64,000 nucleotides of DNA from DATAGF01 sp963834875 (GCA_963834875.1 CAWIDG010000002.1:124001-188000), one strand, 5' to 3'; counted from the first letter of the stretch, positions 1 through 9,650 are shown. Translations and numbers: made by a program. Notes: generated from the sequence alone by a model not told the origin.

Positions 1-1008
1 CAGCTGCGCCCGCGCGTGCTCCTGCTGATGAACCTCTTCCGGGACCAGCTCGACCGGTACGGCGAGCTCGAGATCATCGCGTCGCGCTGGGCCTCGCTGG
101 TCGCCGGGCTGCCGCCCGGCTCGACGCCGGTGCTGAACGCGGACGACCCCGCCGTGGCCGAGCTCGCCGCGGGCCGCCCACGGGCCGTGACGTTCGGCAT
201 CGAGGACCCGGCGGTCGCCCTCCCGGCCCTCCCGCACGCGGCCGACTCCATCCGCTGCCGCACCTGCGCAGCGCCGCTGAGCTACTCGATGGTGGCGCTC
301 GGCCATCTCGGCCACTGGCGGTGCGACGGATGCGGGGCCGCCCGGACGGCCCCGGACGTTCGGGCGGTGCGGGTGGACCTGCGGGGCGTCCGCGGCGCGG
401 CCCTGCGCATCGAGACGCCCGAGGGCCCGGTCGAGGCGACGATCGCCCTCCCGGGCGTCCACAACGCCTACAACGCGACCGCCGCGGTCGCGACCGCCCT
501 CGCCATGGGGATCCCCCATGCGGCGCTCGCGCGCGGGCTCGAGGGCAGCCCGGCGGCCTTCGGGCGCGGCGAGCGGGTCCGGATCGCCGGCCGCGAGCTG
601 GTGATCCTGCTGGCGAAGAACCCCACCGGCACCAACGAGACCGTCCGGACCGTGCTGCTCGACCCCGATCCGCCCCACCTGCTGCTGGCCCTCAACGACC
701 GCACCGCCGACGGCCACGACGTCTCCTGGATCTGGGACGTCGATTACGAGCCGCTGCTCGAGCGCGCCGCGTCGCTGACGGTGACGGGCGACCGGGCGTA
801 CGACCTCGCCCTGCGCGTGCGCTACGCCGGCCTCGCAACCGACCGCATGACCGTGGTCCCCGACCCCGAGGCCGCCCTCGACGCGGCGCTGGCGGCGGTG
901 CCGCCGGGGGGCACCCTGTACGCGCTGCCCACCTACACCGCGATGCTGGGCCTGCGAGAGACGCTGGTGCGGCGCGGCGCGGCGGAGGCCTTCTGGCGTG
1001 AGCGGTGA
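1..1008 (+). CDS. murT: Lipid II isoglutaminyl synthase subunit MurT (5' end outside window)
   Basis: Mur-ligase-like subunit that, with the glutaminase GatD, amidates the alpha-carboxyl of D-glutamate in lipid II, in the cytoplasm. The frame is open at base 1, so the N-terminal ATP-binding loop is missing. Visible parts, in order, are LNADDP, a four-cysteine zinc ribbon (CRTC then CDGCG, about 20 residues apart) typical of MurT, the Mur-ligase HNAYN motif, and the C-terminal DUF1727 region with AKNPTGTNE and LNDRTADGHDVSW. It overlaps the next gene by 11 bases. gatD follows one gene later, which supports the assignment. Confidence 0.93.
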   Translation, partial: QLRPRVLLLMNLFRDQLDRYGELEIIASRWASLVAGLPPGSTPVLNADDPAVAELAAGRPRAVTFGIEDPAVALPALPHAADSIRCRTCAAPLSYSMVALGHLGHWRCDGCGAARTAPDVRAVRVDLRGVRGAALRIETPEGPVEATIALPGVHNAYNATAAVATALAMGIPHAALARGLEGSPAAFGRGERVRIAGRELVILLAKNPTGTNETVRTVLLDPDPPHLLLALNDRTADGHDVSWIWDVDYEPLLERAASLTVTGDRAYDLALRVRYAGLATDRMTVVPDPEAALDAALAAVPPGGTLYALPTYTAMLGLRETLVRRGAAEAFWRER

Positions 1009-1768
1009 GGACGAGGCGCGCCGCTTCGCGCTCGAGCACGCCCACTTCGGCGAGGACATCCCCTTCTGGCGGGCAGCGGCCGCCCGGTGCGGATCGCCGG
1101 TGCTCGACCTCGGGTCGGCGACCGGCCGGGTGGCCATCCCCCTCGCTCGCGACGGCCACGAGGTGTGGGCCCTCGACCGCTCGGAGGCCATGCTGGCCGA
1201 GCTGCGCCGCCGCCTGGAGCGCGAGCCGCCGGACGTCCGGGCCCGCGTGCGCGCGGTGCGCGGCGACCTCGCCGCCCTGCGCCTGCCGCGGGCCTTCCCG
1301 CTCGTGATCGCCGCGATGAACACGCTCCAGGTGCTCACGGAGGCGCCCGACCGCCTGGCGTGCTTCCGCGCGATGCGCGCCCATCTCGCCGAGGGCGGCG
1401 AGCTGGGGTTCGAGGTGGGCCTGCCGGACCCCGATGAGATCGTCGCCACGATGGGCATCGAGCGCTCCAACGGGCACTATCGCGACGGCGCGGGCGGCCC
1501 GCTCCTGCTCCACTCCGCCTGGTACGACAGCTGGGATCCCGACGCGCGGACGCTCGAGTTCACCCTGCGCATCGCGCAGTCGCACGGAACCGAGCCGCCC
1601 CGCGAGGTCCTCCGCCGCCACCGCGTCCACATCTTCTGGCCGGGCGAGATCGCGGACCTGCTCGCGGCCGCCGGGCTCGAGGCGGTCGAGGTGTCCGGCG
1701 GCTTCGACGGCGCTCCCATCGGACCCGGCTCCGAGCGCCAGGTCTACCGTTGCCGGGCGCGCGAATGA
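998..1768 (+). CDS. Class I SAM-dependent methyltransferase between murT and gatD
   Basis: A 256-residue Rossmann-fold methyltransferase. The SAM-binding motif VLDLGSATGRVAIPLA is near residues 31-46, followed by the acidic ribose contact (ALDRSEAML). The substrate cannot be read from the sequence. The GTG start lies inside the end of murT and the stop overlaps the gatD start (ATGA), so the three genes look like one translationally coupled unit. MurT and GatD are usually direct neighbours in actinobacteria, so the position is odd and hints at a cell-wall or envelope substrate, but that is inference. Confidence 0.8.
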   Translation: MSGEDEARRFALEHAHFGEDIPFWRAAAARCGSPVLDLGSATGRVAIPLARDGHEVWALDRSEAMLAELRRRLEREPPDVRARVRAVRGDLAALRLPRAFPLVIAAMNTLQVLTEAPDRLACFRAMRAHLAEGGELGFEVGLPDPDEIVATMGIERSNGHYRDGAGGPLLLHSAWYDSWDPDARTLEFTLRIAQSHGTEPPREVLRRHRVHIFWPGEIADLLAAAGLEAVEVSGGFDGAPIGPGSERQVYRCRARE

Positions 1769-2510
1769 GCGCGACCCTGCGCGTCTGCCACCTGTATCCC
1801 GGCGAGATGAACATCTACGCCGACCGGGGCAACATCGCCGTGCTCGAACGGCGGCTGGCATGGCGCGGCCACCGCATCGAGGTGACCGCGCTCCGGCCTC
1901 GGCGAGCCGGTGGACCCCGCCGCCCACGACCTCTACTACCTGGGCGGCGGCCAGGACCGCGACCAGGCCGTCGTGGCCGAGGACCTCCTCCGGGCGAAGG
2001 CCGACGGCCTCGCCGCGGCCGTCGCCGGCGGAGCGGCGGTCCTCTGCGTCTGCGGCGGCTTCCAGCTCGCCGGCCACGGCTACACCGGCGCGGACGGCGC
2101 TCGCGATGGCAGGGCTCGGGCTGCTCGACCTCGACACCGTCGCGGGGCCGACGCGCCTGATCGGGAACCTGGTGATCGAGGCCGAGCTCGACGGGGAGCG
2201 CCACCGGGTCGTCGGCTTCGAGAACCACGCCGGCCGCACCCGCCTCGGGCCGGGCGCCCGCCCGCTGGGACGGGTCGTCCACGGCCACGGCAACAACGGC
2301 CAGGACGGTGGCGAGGGGGGCGTCGCGGGGCGCGTCGTGGGGACCTACCTGCACGGGCCGCTGCTGCCCAAGAACCCCTGGCTGGCCGACCGGCTCATCG
2401 CCTGGGGGCTCGAGCACGCCACGGGCCGGCCCGTCGAGCTCCCGCCGCTCGACGACGGCCTCGAGGTGGCCGCCCACCTGGCCGCGACGGCCCGCGCGGC
2501 CGGTCGGTAG
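1765..2510 (+). CDS. gatD: Lipid II isoglutaminyl synthase glutaminase subunit GatD (two apparent frame shifts)
   Basis: Class I glutamine amidotransferase subunit that supplies ammonia to MurT. It starts in one frame (LRVCHLYPGEMNIYADRGN), moves to a second near 1905 (DLYYLGGGQDRDQ and the nucleophile context VCGGFQLAGHGY) and to a third near 2098 (IGNLVIEAELDG, FENHAGRT, GTYLHGPLLPKNP, which holds the catalytic His). The three pieces together give a full-length GatD of about 247 residues with triad motifs intact. Two single-base indel errors explain this better than real decay, because murT beside it is intact and the pair is normally essential. Confidence 0.88.
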
Positions 2511-2544
2511 CCTCGGACCGCGGCGACACCGGAGGAGGTGCGAG

Positions 2545-2931
2545 ATGAACAAGGTCGTGCACTTCGAGATCCCCGTGGACGACATGGACGCGGCCAAGCG
2601 CTTCTATGGCGAGGTGTTCGGCTGGGGGCTCCAGGCCTACGGCGACGGCGACGACTACTTCATGGCGATGACCACGGAGGTGGGGCCGGACTTCCGTCCC
2701 ACCGAGCCGGGGGCGATCAACGGGGCCCTCATGAAGCGTCCCGGCGACGCGCCGGCGCCGGTCCTGGTCATGGAGGTCAACTCCATCGACGAGCACCTCG
2801 GGAAGGTCGAGTCGGCCGGCGGCGAGGTCGTGCGGCCGAAGAGCGAGGTGCCGTCCATGGGCTACTACGCCTACGTCCGCGACGGGCAGGGGAACGTCAT
2901 CGGCCTCTGGGAGACGATGGCCGCCTCCTGA
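2545..2931 (+). CDS. VOC (glyoxalase/bleomycin-resistance-like) family protein
   Basis: A 128-residue single VOC domain protein. The N-terminus VVHFEIPVDDMDAAKRFYGE and the C-terminal VRDGQGNVIGLWE are the usual beta-alpha-beta-beta-beta modules carrying metal-ligand positions. The ATG at 2545 has a strong ribosome binding site (GGAGGAGGT, 5 bases upstream), which rules out longer frame extensions. It lies 34 bases after gatD on the same strand. Substrate unknown; the family includes isomerases, dioxygenases and resistance proteins. Confidence 0.8.
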   Translation: MNKVVHFEIPVDDMDAAKRFYGEVFGWGLQAYGDGDDYFMAMTTEVGPDFRPTEPGAINGALMKRPGDAPAPVLVMEVNSIDEHLGKVESAGGEVVRPKSEVPSMGYYAYVRDGQGNVIGLWETMAAS

Positions 2932-2943
2932 GGCCGCGGCCGG

Positions 2944-3378
2944 TCAGCCGGTGGAGCCGAACCCGCCCTCGCCGCGGCCGTCCGAGGGCGGGAGCTCCGG
3001 CGCCTCGCGGGCCTCGCCCAGCGCCACCGGCACCACGACGAGCTGGGCGATCCGGTCGCCCGGCTCGATGCGGTGGGGCGCGTCGCCGAGGTTCACCAGC
3101 AGCACCAGCAGCTCGCCGCGGTAGCCGGCGTCGATGAGCCCCGGCGCGTTGGCCACGGTCACCCCGTGCCGGCGGGCGAGCCCCGACCGCGGGACGACCA
3201 GGCCGGCGTGGCCGGGCGGGATCGCCACGGCGATGCCGGTCGCCACGGCCGCGCGTCCGCCCGGGGCGATCTCGCACGCCTCGGCGGCGGCGAGGTCGAG
3301 CCCCGCGTCGCCGGCGTGGGCGCGCGCCGGGAGCCGCCCGCCGGGGCGCAGGACCGTGACCGGCAGCTCCGGGCTCAC
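2944..3378 (-). CDS. dut: dUTP diphosphatase (trimeric dUTPase)
   Basis: Hydrolyses dUTP to dUMP and pyrophosphate, keeping uracil out of DNA and feeding dTMP synthesis. All five motifs of trimeric dUTPases are visible in order: DAGLDL, VPRSGLARRHG, APGLIDAGYRGEL, EPGDRIAQL and the P-loop-like tail RGEGGFGSTG. At 144 residues it has normal length. The chosen start is the GTG at 3378 (VSPELPVTVLRPG); the preceding aminotransferase frame runs into it without a stop, so the product could also be the C-terminal half of a fusion. Confidence 0.9.
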   Translation of the reverse strand: MSPELPVTVLRPGGRLPARAHAGDAGLDLAAAEACEIAPGGRAAVATGIAVAIPPGHAGLVVPRSGLARRHGVTVANAPGLIDAGYRGELLVLLVNLGDAPHRIEPGDRIAQLVVVPVALGEAREAPELPPSDGRGEGGFGSTG

Positions 3379-4563
3379 CCCTGGGACGACGGACGAGACG
3401 AGCGCGGCGATCCGCTCGGCGGCCTCGTTGAGCCGCTCGTCGGGCACCGTCAGGCTCATCCGCACGAACCCCTCCCCGCTGGGCCCGTAGGCCGCCCCCG
3501 GGGAGATCACGACGCCGGCGTCCTCCAGCACCCGCTCGGTGAACGAGGCCGACGTCTCGCCCTCGGGGACGCGCGCCCAGATATAGATGGCGCCCTTGGG
3601 CGGGTCGACCCGCAGGCCGATCGCCCGCAGCGCGCTCACGAGGACGTCGCGCCGCCGCTGGTAGATCGCGCACATCTCGGCGACCGAGGACTGGTCGGAG
3701 CGCAGGGCCGCCGCCGCGGCCTCCTGCAGCGCGTCGAACATGCCGCTGTCGATGTTCGTCTTGAGCTGCCAGTAGGCCTCGACGAGGTCGCGGTTGCCCA
3801 CCACCGCGCCGGCCCGCCAGCCGGTCATGTTGTAGCTCTTCGACAGCGACAGGATCTCGATGCCCACGTCCATCGCGCCGGGGGTCTCGAGGAACGACGG
3901 CGCGCGGTAGCCGTCGTAGGTGATCTCGGAGTAGGCGTTGTCGTGGACCACGATCACGTCGCTGCGGCGCGCGAACTCGACGGCCTGGGCGAAGAACGCG
4001 TCGTCCACGACGCCCCCGGTCGGGTTGTTCGGGTAGTTGAGGAACATCAGCCGGGCACGCCGGGCCACGTCGGCCGGGATCGCGTCGAGGTCGGGCTGGA
4101 AGCCGAGCTCGGGGACGAGGGGCATCGGCACCGGGTCGGCGCCGGCCAGCAGCGGCCCGGTGGTGTAGACGGGGTAGCCGGGGTCGCTGGCCAGGGCCAC
4201 GTCGCCGGGGTCGAGGAACGCCAGGTTCACGTTGGCGACGGCCTCCTTGGCGCCGAGCGCCGGGATCACCTCGGACCCGGGGTCGAGGTCCACGCCGAAG
4301 CGGCCCGCGTAGAACTCCGCCACGGCCTCGCGGAAGCTCTCGCGGCCGCGGTTCGACGGATACTGATGGGTGTCCGGCCGCGCGACCTGCTCGCGCATCG
4401 CCTCCACGACCAGGTCCGGGGTGGGGGTGTCGGGATCGCCGATGCCCAGCGAGATGACGTCCACGCCCGCCGCCACCCTGGCGGCGATCTTCTGCTCGAT
4501 CTGGGCGAACAGGTACGGGGGGAGCCGCCGGAGCCGCTCGGCGCCGACGGTGCGGGCGCTCAG
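3375..4563 (-). CDS. dapL: LL-diaminopimelate aminotransferase
   Basis: PLP-dependent class I/II aminotransferase converting tetrahydrodipicolinate directly to LL-diaminopimelate, bypassing succinylated or acetylated intermediates. Family signs are LPPYLFAQIEQK near the N-terminus, LGIGDPDTPTP, LNYPNNPTGGV and the PLP lysine in SLSKSYNMTGW. dapF lies immediately upstream; dapA and dapB are elsewhere in this window. No ATG or GTG precedes the conserved N-terminus: the best start is a CTG at 4563 overlapping the dapF stop (CTGA). At the 3' end the frame reads straight into dut; a one-base shift would give a TGA at 3375 overlapping the dut GTG. Confidence 0.85.
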
Positions 4564-5366
4564 AGCTCCTCCAGCGCGCGCGCGAGGTCGCTCGACACCG
4601 TCCCGCGATACACCTCGACGGCCGGGCCGGTCATGGTCACCTCCAGGTCGTCGTCGACGGCGACCTCGAGGTCGCCGCCCGCGAGGTGCACGGTCACGGG
4701 GCTGCGCAGCCCGCCGAGGCGCACCGCGGCGACGGCCGCGGCGCACGCGCCGGTGCCGCAGGCCAGCGTCTCCCCCACGCCCCGCTCCCAGACCCTCATG
4801 GTGATCTCCGACGGGCCCTCGGCCCGCACGAACTCGACGTTGGTGCGCTCCGGGAACCGTGCCGCCGTCTCGATCGCGGGGCCGAGCGAGCGGACGACGT
4901 CGTCCGGCGCGGGGTGCTCGACGATCGCGTGCGGGTTCCCCATGGACACCTCGGCGAGCTCGACGTCGCCGCCGTCGACCCGCAGCCGCTCGCGCACCTC
5001 GCCGGCGGGGAAGCGCGCCCGCCCCATGCGGACCTCCACCCGGTCGCCGCCGACCGGGCGCACCGTCACGGGCCCGCCGCCGGTCAGGATCCGCCCGTCG
5101 GCCGGCAGGCGCCCCCGCGCCTGGAGGTGGCGGGCGATCATGCGGATGCCGTTGCCGCAGTTCTCCGCCTGGCTGCCGTCCGGGTTCCAGACCGTCATCC
5201 GGGGCACGCCGCCCTCGTCCGTGACCTCGAGGATCCCGTCCCCGCCGATGCCGAAGTGGCGGTCGCAGAGGCGGCGCGCGCGGGCGGGCGTCAGCGCCAG
5301 CGGCCACTCCGCGGTCTCGACGATGAGGTAGTCGTTGCCGAGCCCCTGCCACTTGGCGAATCTCAT
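4560..5366 (-). CDS. dapF: Diaminopimelate epimerase
   Basis: Converts LL- to meso-diaminopimelate for peptidoglycan and lysine. The 268-residue product starts MRFAKWQGLGNDYLIVE. Both catalytic cysteines are present, in NCGNGIRM and ACGTGACAAAV. The start codon has no ribosome binding site but a TAACCT box 7 bases upstream, so it is probably read from its own leaderless transcript starting inside the end of miaA. The start overlaps the miaA stop by 4 bases. Confidence 0.94.
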   Translation of the reverse strand: MRFAKWQGLGNDYLIVETAEWPLALTPARARRLCDRHFGIGGDGILEVTDEGGVPRMTVWNPDGSQAENCGNGIRMIARHLQARGRLPADGRILTGGGPVTVRPVGGDRVEVRMGRARFPAGEVRERLRVDGGDVELAEVSMGNPHAIVEHPAPDDVVRSLGPAIETAARFPERTNVEFVRAEGPSEITMRVWERGVGETLACGTGACAAAVAAVRLGGLRSPVTVHLAGGDLEVAVDDDLEVTMTGPAVEVYRGTVSSDLARALEEL

Positions 5367-6287
5367 CGCACGGAGGTTACCGGACCCGCTCCGGCGCCCT
5401 CCCAGAGCTCGATCAGCGCCGGCAGAGCGGCCTCGGCGGGGCCGTCGCCGAGGTCCAGGGCGACGGCCCCGGCGGTCTTGCGCAGCCAGGTGAGCTGCTT
5501 GCGCGCGAGCCGGCGGGTGCGGGCCGCCAGGCGCGCGGGCAGCTCGGCCCGGTCCAGGGCGCCCGCGCGCACCGCCGCGACCTCGCGGGCGCCGATCACC
5601 TGCAGCGCCTCGCGCGAGACCCCGGGTGTGTCGAGCGCCGCCTCCAGCTCGGCCACGAGCCCCTCGTCGAGCTCGCGGCGCACGCGCTCGGCGATCCGGC
5701 GGTCGAGCTCCTCGCGCGGCCGCGTCACCGCCACGAGGAGGGTCGGCCGGCGGGGCTCGGCGGACCACAGCGCATCGCCTCGCCGGCCCCCGCCGGCCGC
5801 CACCTCGAGCGCGCGCGCCAGGCGGCGGGGGTTGGCGGCGTGGACCCCGGCGGCCGCCTCGGGGTCGCGCGCGCGCAGCGCCGCGAGCGCCGCCTCTGGG
5901 TCGCGCGCGGCGAGGCGCTCCGCCCACTCCCGGGCCTCCGGCGGGGCCTGCGCCGGGAAGGCGAGGTCCGACAGCGCCGCCCGCAGGTAGAGGCCCGTGC
6001 CCCCGGAGACGACCACCGGCCGCCCCGCTGCGACGCAGGCGTCGATCGCCGCGTGGGCGCGCTCGGCGAAGCCCGCCGCGGTGGACCGGTCCGTCAGCGC
6101 CAGGTCGCCCACGCAGTGGTGCGTGACCTCGGCGAGGGCGGCCGGCCGCGGGCTGTCCGCGGCGATCTCGAGCCCGCGATACCGCTGGAACGGGTCCGCG
6201 ACGACGATCTCCGCCCCGAGCGCGCGCGCCGCGGCGTGCGCGAGCGCGCTCTTTCCGGCCGCGGTCGGCCCCGCGAGCGCGAGGACC
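5363..6287 (-). CDS. miaA: tRNA dimethylallyltransferase (start codon not resolved)
   Basis: Adds the isopentenyl group to A37 of tRNAs that read UNN codons; MiaB, encoded upstream, then methylthiolates it. The frame begins right at the miaB stop with EVLALAGPTAAGKSALA, the MiaA P-loop, then VVADPFQRYRGLEIA (usual DSxQxYRG position) and later GGTGLYLRAAL, EVAAGGGR and KQLTWLRK. No ATG, GTG or TTG precedes the P-loop in this frame; the junction reads GCCTGAGGTC, so a start such as GTGAGGTC may have been lost to a sequence error. About 307 residues, normal length. Confidence 0.9.
5374..5379 (-). promoter_or_regulatory. -10 element of a leaderless dapF promoter
   Basis: TAACCT on the minus strand ends 7 bases before the dapF ATG, so transcription should begin at or next to the start codon. 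It lies inside the 3' end of miaA. No clear -35 box is visible. Confidence 0.5.
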
Positions 6288-7623
6288 TCAGGCGGGAACG
6301 GCCACCTCCGCCGCGACGCCGGCCTCGCTGCCGCTCAGGGTCGTCGAGGTGGCGGCCTCGATCCGCACCGACGCCTCTGTCCCCGGCGGGGCCGTGCCGG
6401 TGAAGTTCACGGCGATGTTCTGGCGCAGCCGCCCGCGCAGGCGCGAGGGGTCGGTGCGGGACGGCCCCTCCACCAGCACCTCCCGGGTGCTGCCGACGAA
6501 CCGCGCGGCGCGCTCCGCCGCGGTGCGCTGCACCACCTCGACGAGGCGGCCGATGCGCTCGCGCTTGACCTCGGCGGGGACGTCGTCGGGCAGGGTCTCG
6601 TGGGCCTCGGTGCCCGGCCTCGGCGAGTAGATGAAGGTGTAGGCGCCGTCGTAGCGGCACTCCTCGACGAGCGACAGGGTCTGGGCGAAGTCCTCCTCCG
6701 TCTCGCCCGGGAAGCCGACGATCAGGTCGGTCGTGAGCGAGAGGTCCGGGATCGCCTCGCGCAGGCGCGCGACGAGGTCGAGGTAGCGCTCGCGGCCGTA
6801 GGTGCGGCGCATCGCCTTGAGCACGCGCGTGCTGCCGGACTGGGCGGGCAGGTGGAGGTGCTCGCAGACCTCGGGGCACTCCGCCATCGCGGCGATGACG
6901 TCGGCGCGCATGTCCTTCGGGTGGGGGCTCGTGTAGCGGACGCGCCGGATGCCGTCAACCGCCGCGACCCCCCGCAGCAGCTCCGCGAAGGTCATCCTGC
7001 CCTCGCGCGGCAGGTCGCGGCCGTACGAGTTGACGTTCTGTCCCAGCAGCGTGACCTCGCGCACGCCGTCGTCCGCCAGCGCCTCGACCTCGGCCACCAC
7101 GTCCCCGCGGCGGGCGGCTGCGCTCGCGCCCACGGACGCTGGGGACGATGCAGTAGGCGCAGACGCAGTTGCAGCCGACCGAGATCTGCACCCAGGCCTG
7201 GTGGGGCCGCTCGCGGACCGCGGGCAGGCTCCCGCTGAAGGCGCCGTCGAAGCTGAAGGCGCCCACGGCGTCGAGCCGCTCGCGCGCCACCAGCTCGCCC
7301 AGGCGTGAGACCTCGCCCGGCCCGAAGGCGATGTCCACGAACGGGAACTGCTCGAACACCCGCTCCTTCTGGCTCTGGGCCCAGCACCCGCCGACGGCCA
7401 CGACCGCGTCGGGCCGCTCGCGCTTGACCCGCTTGGCGTCGCCCAGGTTGCCGAGGAAGCGCGCGTCGGCGCTGCCGCGGATGGTGCAGGTGTTGAACAG
7501 GATCAGGTCGGCGTCGTCGCGGCTGCCGGCCTCGGCGTAGCCGATCCCCTCGAGCACGCCCCTCATCCGCTCGGAGTCGTGGTCGTTCATCTGGCACCCG
7601 AAGGTGGTCAGGTGGTAGCGCAC
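6288..7623 (-). CDS. miaB: tRNA-2-methylthio-N6-dimethylallyladenosine synthase (one apparent frame shift)
   Basis: Radical-SAM iron-sulfur enzyme that methylthiolates isopentenylated A37 of tRNA. The N-terminal UPF0004 domain has TFGCQMNDHDSERM, NTCTIRGSADAR and VGGCWAQ cysteines; the radical SAM CxxxCxxC is in GCNCVCAYCIVPSVRGRE. The frame then shifts near 7120 and continues with EVEALADDGVREVTLLGQNV, LHLPAQSGSTRVLKAMRRTY and the C-terminal TRAM region. Both halves are normal and the motif is intact, so a single-base error is likely. The GTG start at 7623 has a -10 box 6 bases upstream. Confidence 0.93.
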
Positions 7624-7629
7624 GGACGG

Positions 7630-7655
7630 ATCTTAGAGCGCCGCCGCGCTAGGGT
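7630..7655. promoter_or_regulatory. Divergent pair of leaderless -10 elements (miaB and methyltransferase)
   Basis: TAAGAT on the minus strand (7630-7635) lies 6 bases before the miaB GTG. TAGGGT on the plus strand (7650-7655) lies 9 bases before the methyltransferase ATG. Only 14 bases separate the boxes, so both promoters share one short intergenic region. Confidence 0.5.
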
Positions 7656-7664
7656 CGCCGAAGC

Positions 7665-8513
7665 ATGGACGAGCCCGCCGAGAAGACCGGCCTGCGCAAC
7701 GCGTGGAGCCGCGTCGCGGAGGTCTATGAGGGCATGTGGGCGGCCCGCACCGCCCCCTTCACGGCGGCCGGGCTGGACCTCCTCGACCCGCCCGCCGGCG
7801 CAGAGGGCCTCGACGTGGGCTGCGGCCCGGGCGACACGACGATCGCCCTGGCGGAGCGCCTCGCGCCCGGCCGCGCGCGGGGGATCGACTTCGCGCCCTC
7901 GATGGTCGAGCGGGCGCGGGCGCGCTTCGGCGATCGCGGAGACGTCTCCTTCGACGTCAACGACGCCGAGCGCCTCTCCCTCCCCGACGCCTCGGTCGAC
8001 GTGCTGACCTGCACCTTCGGACTCATGTACTGCTACGACGCGCGCGCGGCGCTGCAGGGCGCCGCACGGGTCCTGCGGCCGGGCGGGCGGATGCTCCAGG
8101 TCGTCTGGGGGCCCGCGCCGAAGGTCTGGTGGGTCCCGGTCATCGAGTTGATCGAGACCCGCGCCGAGTACTACTCCGCCGTCTGCCCGATGATGTTCTT
8201 CTTCGGCCTCCCCGGGGTGCTGCCGAGGATGATCGCGGAGGCCGGCATGGAGCCGGGCGAGCCGAGATCGGTCGGGGGGCGGATGCGCTTTCCCGACGCA
8301 GCCGAGGCGGTCGAGGCGGCCGTTCACGGAGGCCCCCTCGCCGGGCTCTTCCAGAACCGGTTGGACGCCGCCGCCCAGGCCGAGGTGCGGGAAGCGCTGA
8401 CGGCGCACGTCGAGTCGCTGGCCGAGCCCGACGGCGCGGGCATCTCGCTGCCCGCCGAGGTCGTCGCCGCCGTCGGGACGGTGCCCGGCGGCGATGGTCG
8501 CCGTCCTGCCTGA
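7665..8513 (+). CDS. Class I SAM-dependent methyltransferase (UbiE/ArsM-like)
   Basis: A 282-residue Methyltransf_11/25-type protein with motif I GLDVGCGPGDTTIALAERL near residues 47-65, post-I acid in GIDFAPSMVERAR, and LSLPDASVDVLTCTFGLMYC as motif II. The small-molecule substrate is not identifiable; the family includes quinone, sterol and arsenite methyltransferases, but the cysteine set of ArsM is not obvious. The stop lies 20 bases inside the next gene, so the two are co-transcribed. Confidence 0.8.
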   Translation: MDEPAEKTGLRNAWSRVAEVYEGMWAARTAPFTAAGLDLLDPPAGAEGLDVGCGPGDTTIALAERLAPGRARGIDFAPSMVERARARFGDRGDVSFDVNDAERLSLPDASVDVLTCTFGLMYCYDARAALQGAARVLRPGGRMLQVVWGPAPKVWWVPVIELIETRAEYYSAVCPMMFFFGLPGVLPRMIAEAGMEPGEPRSVGGRMRFPDAAEAVEAAVHGGPLAGLFQNRLDAAAQAEVREALTAHVESLAEPDGAGISLPAEVVAAVGTVPGGDGRRPA

Positions 8514-9649
8514 CGTCCTGATCTACGGCGACACCGAGCGCTCGCCCGGGCTGCGCCACGAGATCCCGGTCGTGATCGGCGACCCGTTCCTCTACATGGA
8601 GCGCGACGGCCGGCGGATCGTCGTGACCAGCGTCCTCGAGCGCGAGCGCATCGCGCGGGCCGTCCCCGGCGCGGAGCTGGTGCTGGCCGACGAGCTCGGC
8701 TTCTACGACCTGATCGGCGAGGGCATGCCGCGCGAGCAGGCCGAGCTCGAGGTGGTGCGCCGCGCCGTCGCGCGCGCCGGCGATCGCCCGCGCGGCGGTG
8801 CCGCGGGACCTGCCGGTCCAGATCGCCGACCTGCTGCGCGCCGACGGCGTCACGCTCGAGGTCGACGGGCCCCTCTTCGACGGCCGCCGCCGCGCCAAGA
8901 GCGCCGCCGAGCTCGCCGGGGTCCGCAGGGCGCAGGCCGCCGCCGAGCAGGGCCTCGCCGCCGGAGCCGCCCTGCTCCGGGCGGCCGAGGTCGATGGCGA
9001 CCGGCTGGCGCTCGACGGGGCGCCGCTCACGGCCGAGCGGGTCCGGGCGGCGGTGCGCGAGGCCTGCGCCCGCCACGGCGCCCCCGCGCCGGCGGACATC
9101 ATGGTCACCAGCGCCTGGTCCGGCGGCGGCCACGACCCGGGGAGCGGCCCCCTCCCCGCGCGCCTGCCGATCGAGATCGACCTCTGGCCCCGGGACGAGG
9201 AGAGCGGCTGCTGGGCCGACACCACCCGCACCTTCGTCGTCGGCGAGGTCCCCGCCGAGGTCGCCCGCCTGGCCGAGGTCGCGCGCGGCGCGCTGGAGGC
9301 CGCCCGGGCGCTCGCGCGCCCGGGCGCCGCCGGGCGAGCCCTCTACGACGCGGCCGCGCAGGTCGTCGAGGACGCGGGCTTCCCCACCCTGCGCACGCGC
9401 CCGCCGGGCGCGTCGCTCACCCACGGCTTCTACTTCAGCCTGGGTCACGGCGTCGGGCTCGAGGTCCACGAGGCGCCCCTGCTCGGCCTCGCGAGCGACG
9501 ACGAGCTGGTCGCGGGCGACGTCATCGCGATCGAGCCCGGCATCGAGGGCATCGAGGGCATCGGCGGCGTCCGCTACGAGGACCTGCTGCTCGTCACCGA
9601 GGACGGCTGCGAGACCCTCACCGACTTCCCGTACGACCTCGCGCCCTGA
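8494..9649 (+). CDS. M24 family metallopeptidase, Xaa-Pro aminopeptidase-like (one apparent frame shift)
   Basis: Pita-bread fold peptidase of about 385 residues. An N-terminal creatinase-like domain (VLIYGDTERSPGLRHEIP) is followed by a frame change near 8790, then the catalytic domain. The five metal ligands are visible: Asp in IEIDLWPRDEE, Asp in WADTTRTF, His in SLGHGVGLEVHE, Glu in AIEPGIEG and Glu in RYEDLLLVTE. The family cleaves N-terminal residues before proline; dipeptidase activity is also possible. A likely sequencing indel accounts for the frame change. Confidence 0.83.
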
Positions 9650-9650
9650 C

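Noticed and set aside
1765..2510. Programmed ribosomal frameshifting in gatD and other genes
   Set aside because: No slippery heptamer with a downstream structure was seen at the change points, and breaks occur in too many unrelated genes, some several times.
2308..2544. An N-terminal extension of the VOC protein into gatD
   Set aside because: The ATG at 2545 has a near-perfect ribosome binding site and begins the VOC fold; the extension is out-of-frame gatD sequence.
3073..5331. A 752-residue open frame on the plus strand opposite dapF/dapL/dut
   Set aside because: It is a shadow of GC-rich codon bias; the minus-strand proteins carry all conserved motifs and the plus-strand product is low-complexity His/Asp/Arg-rich sequence.
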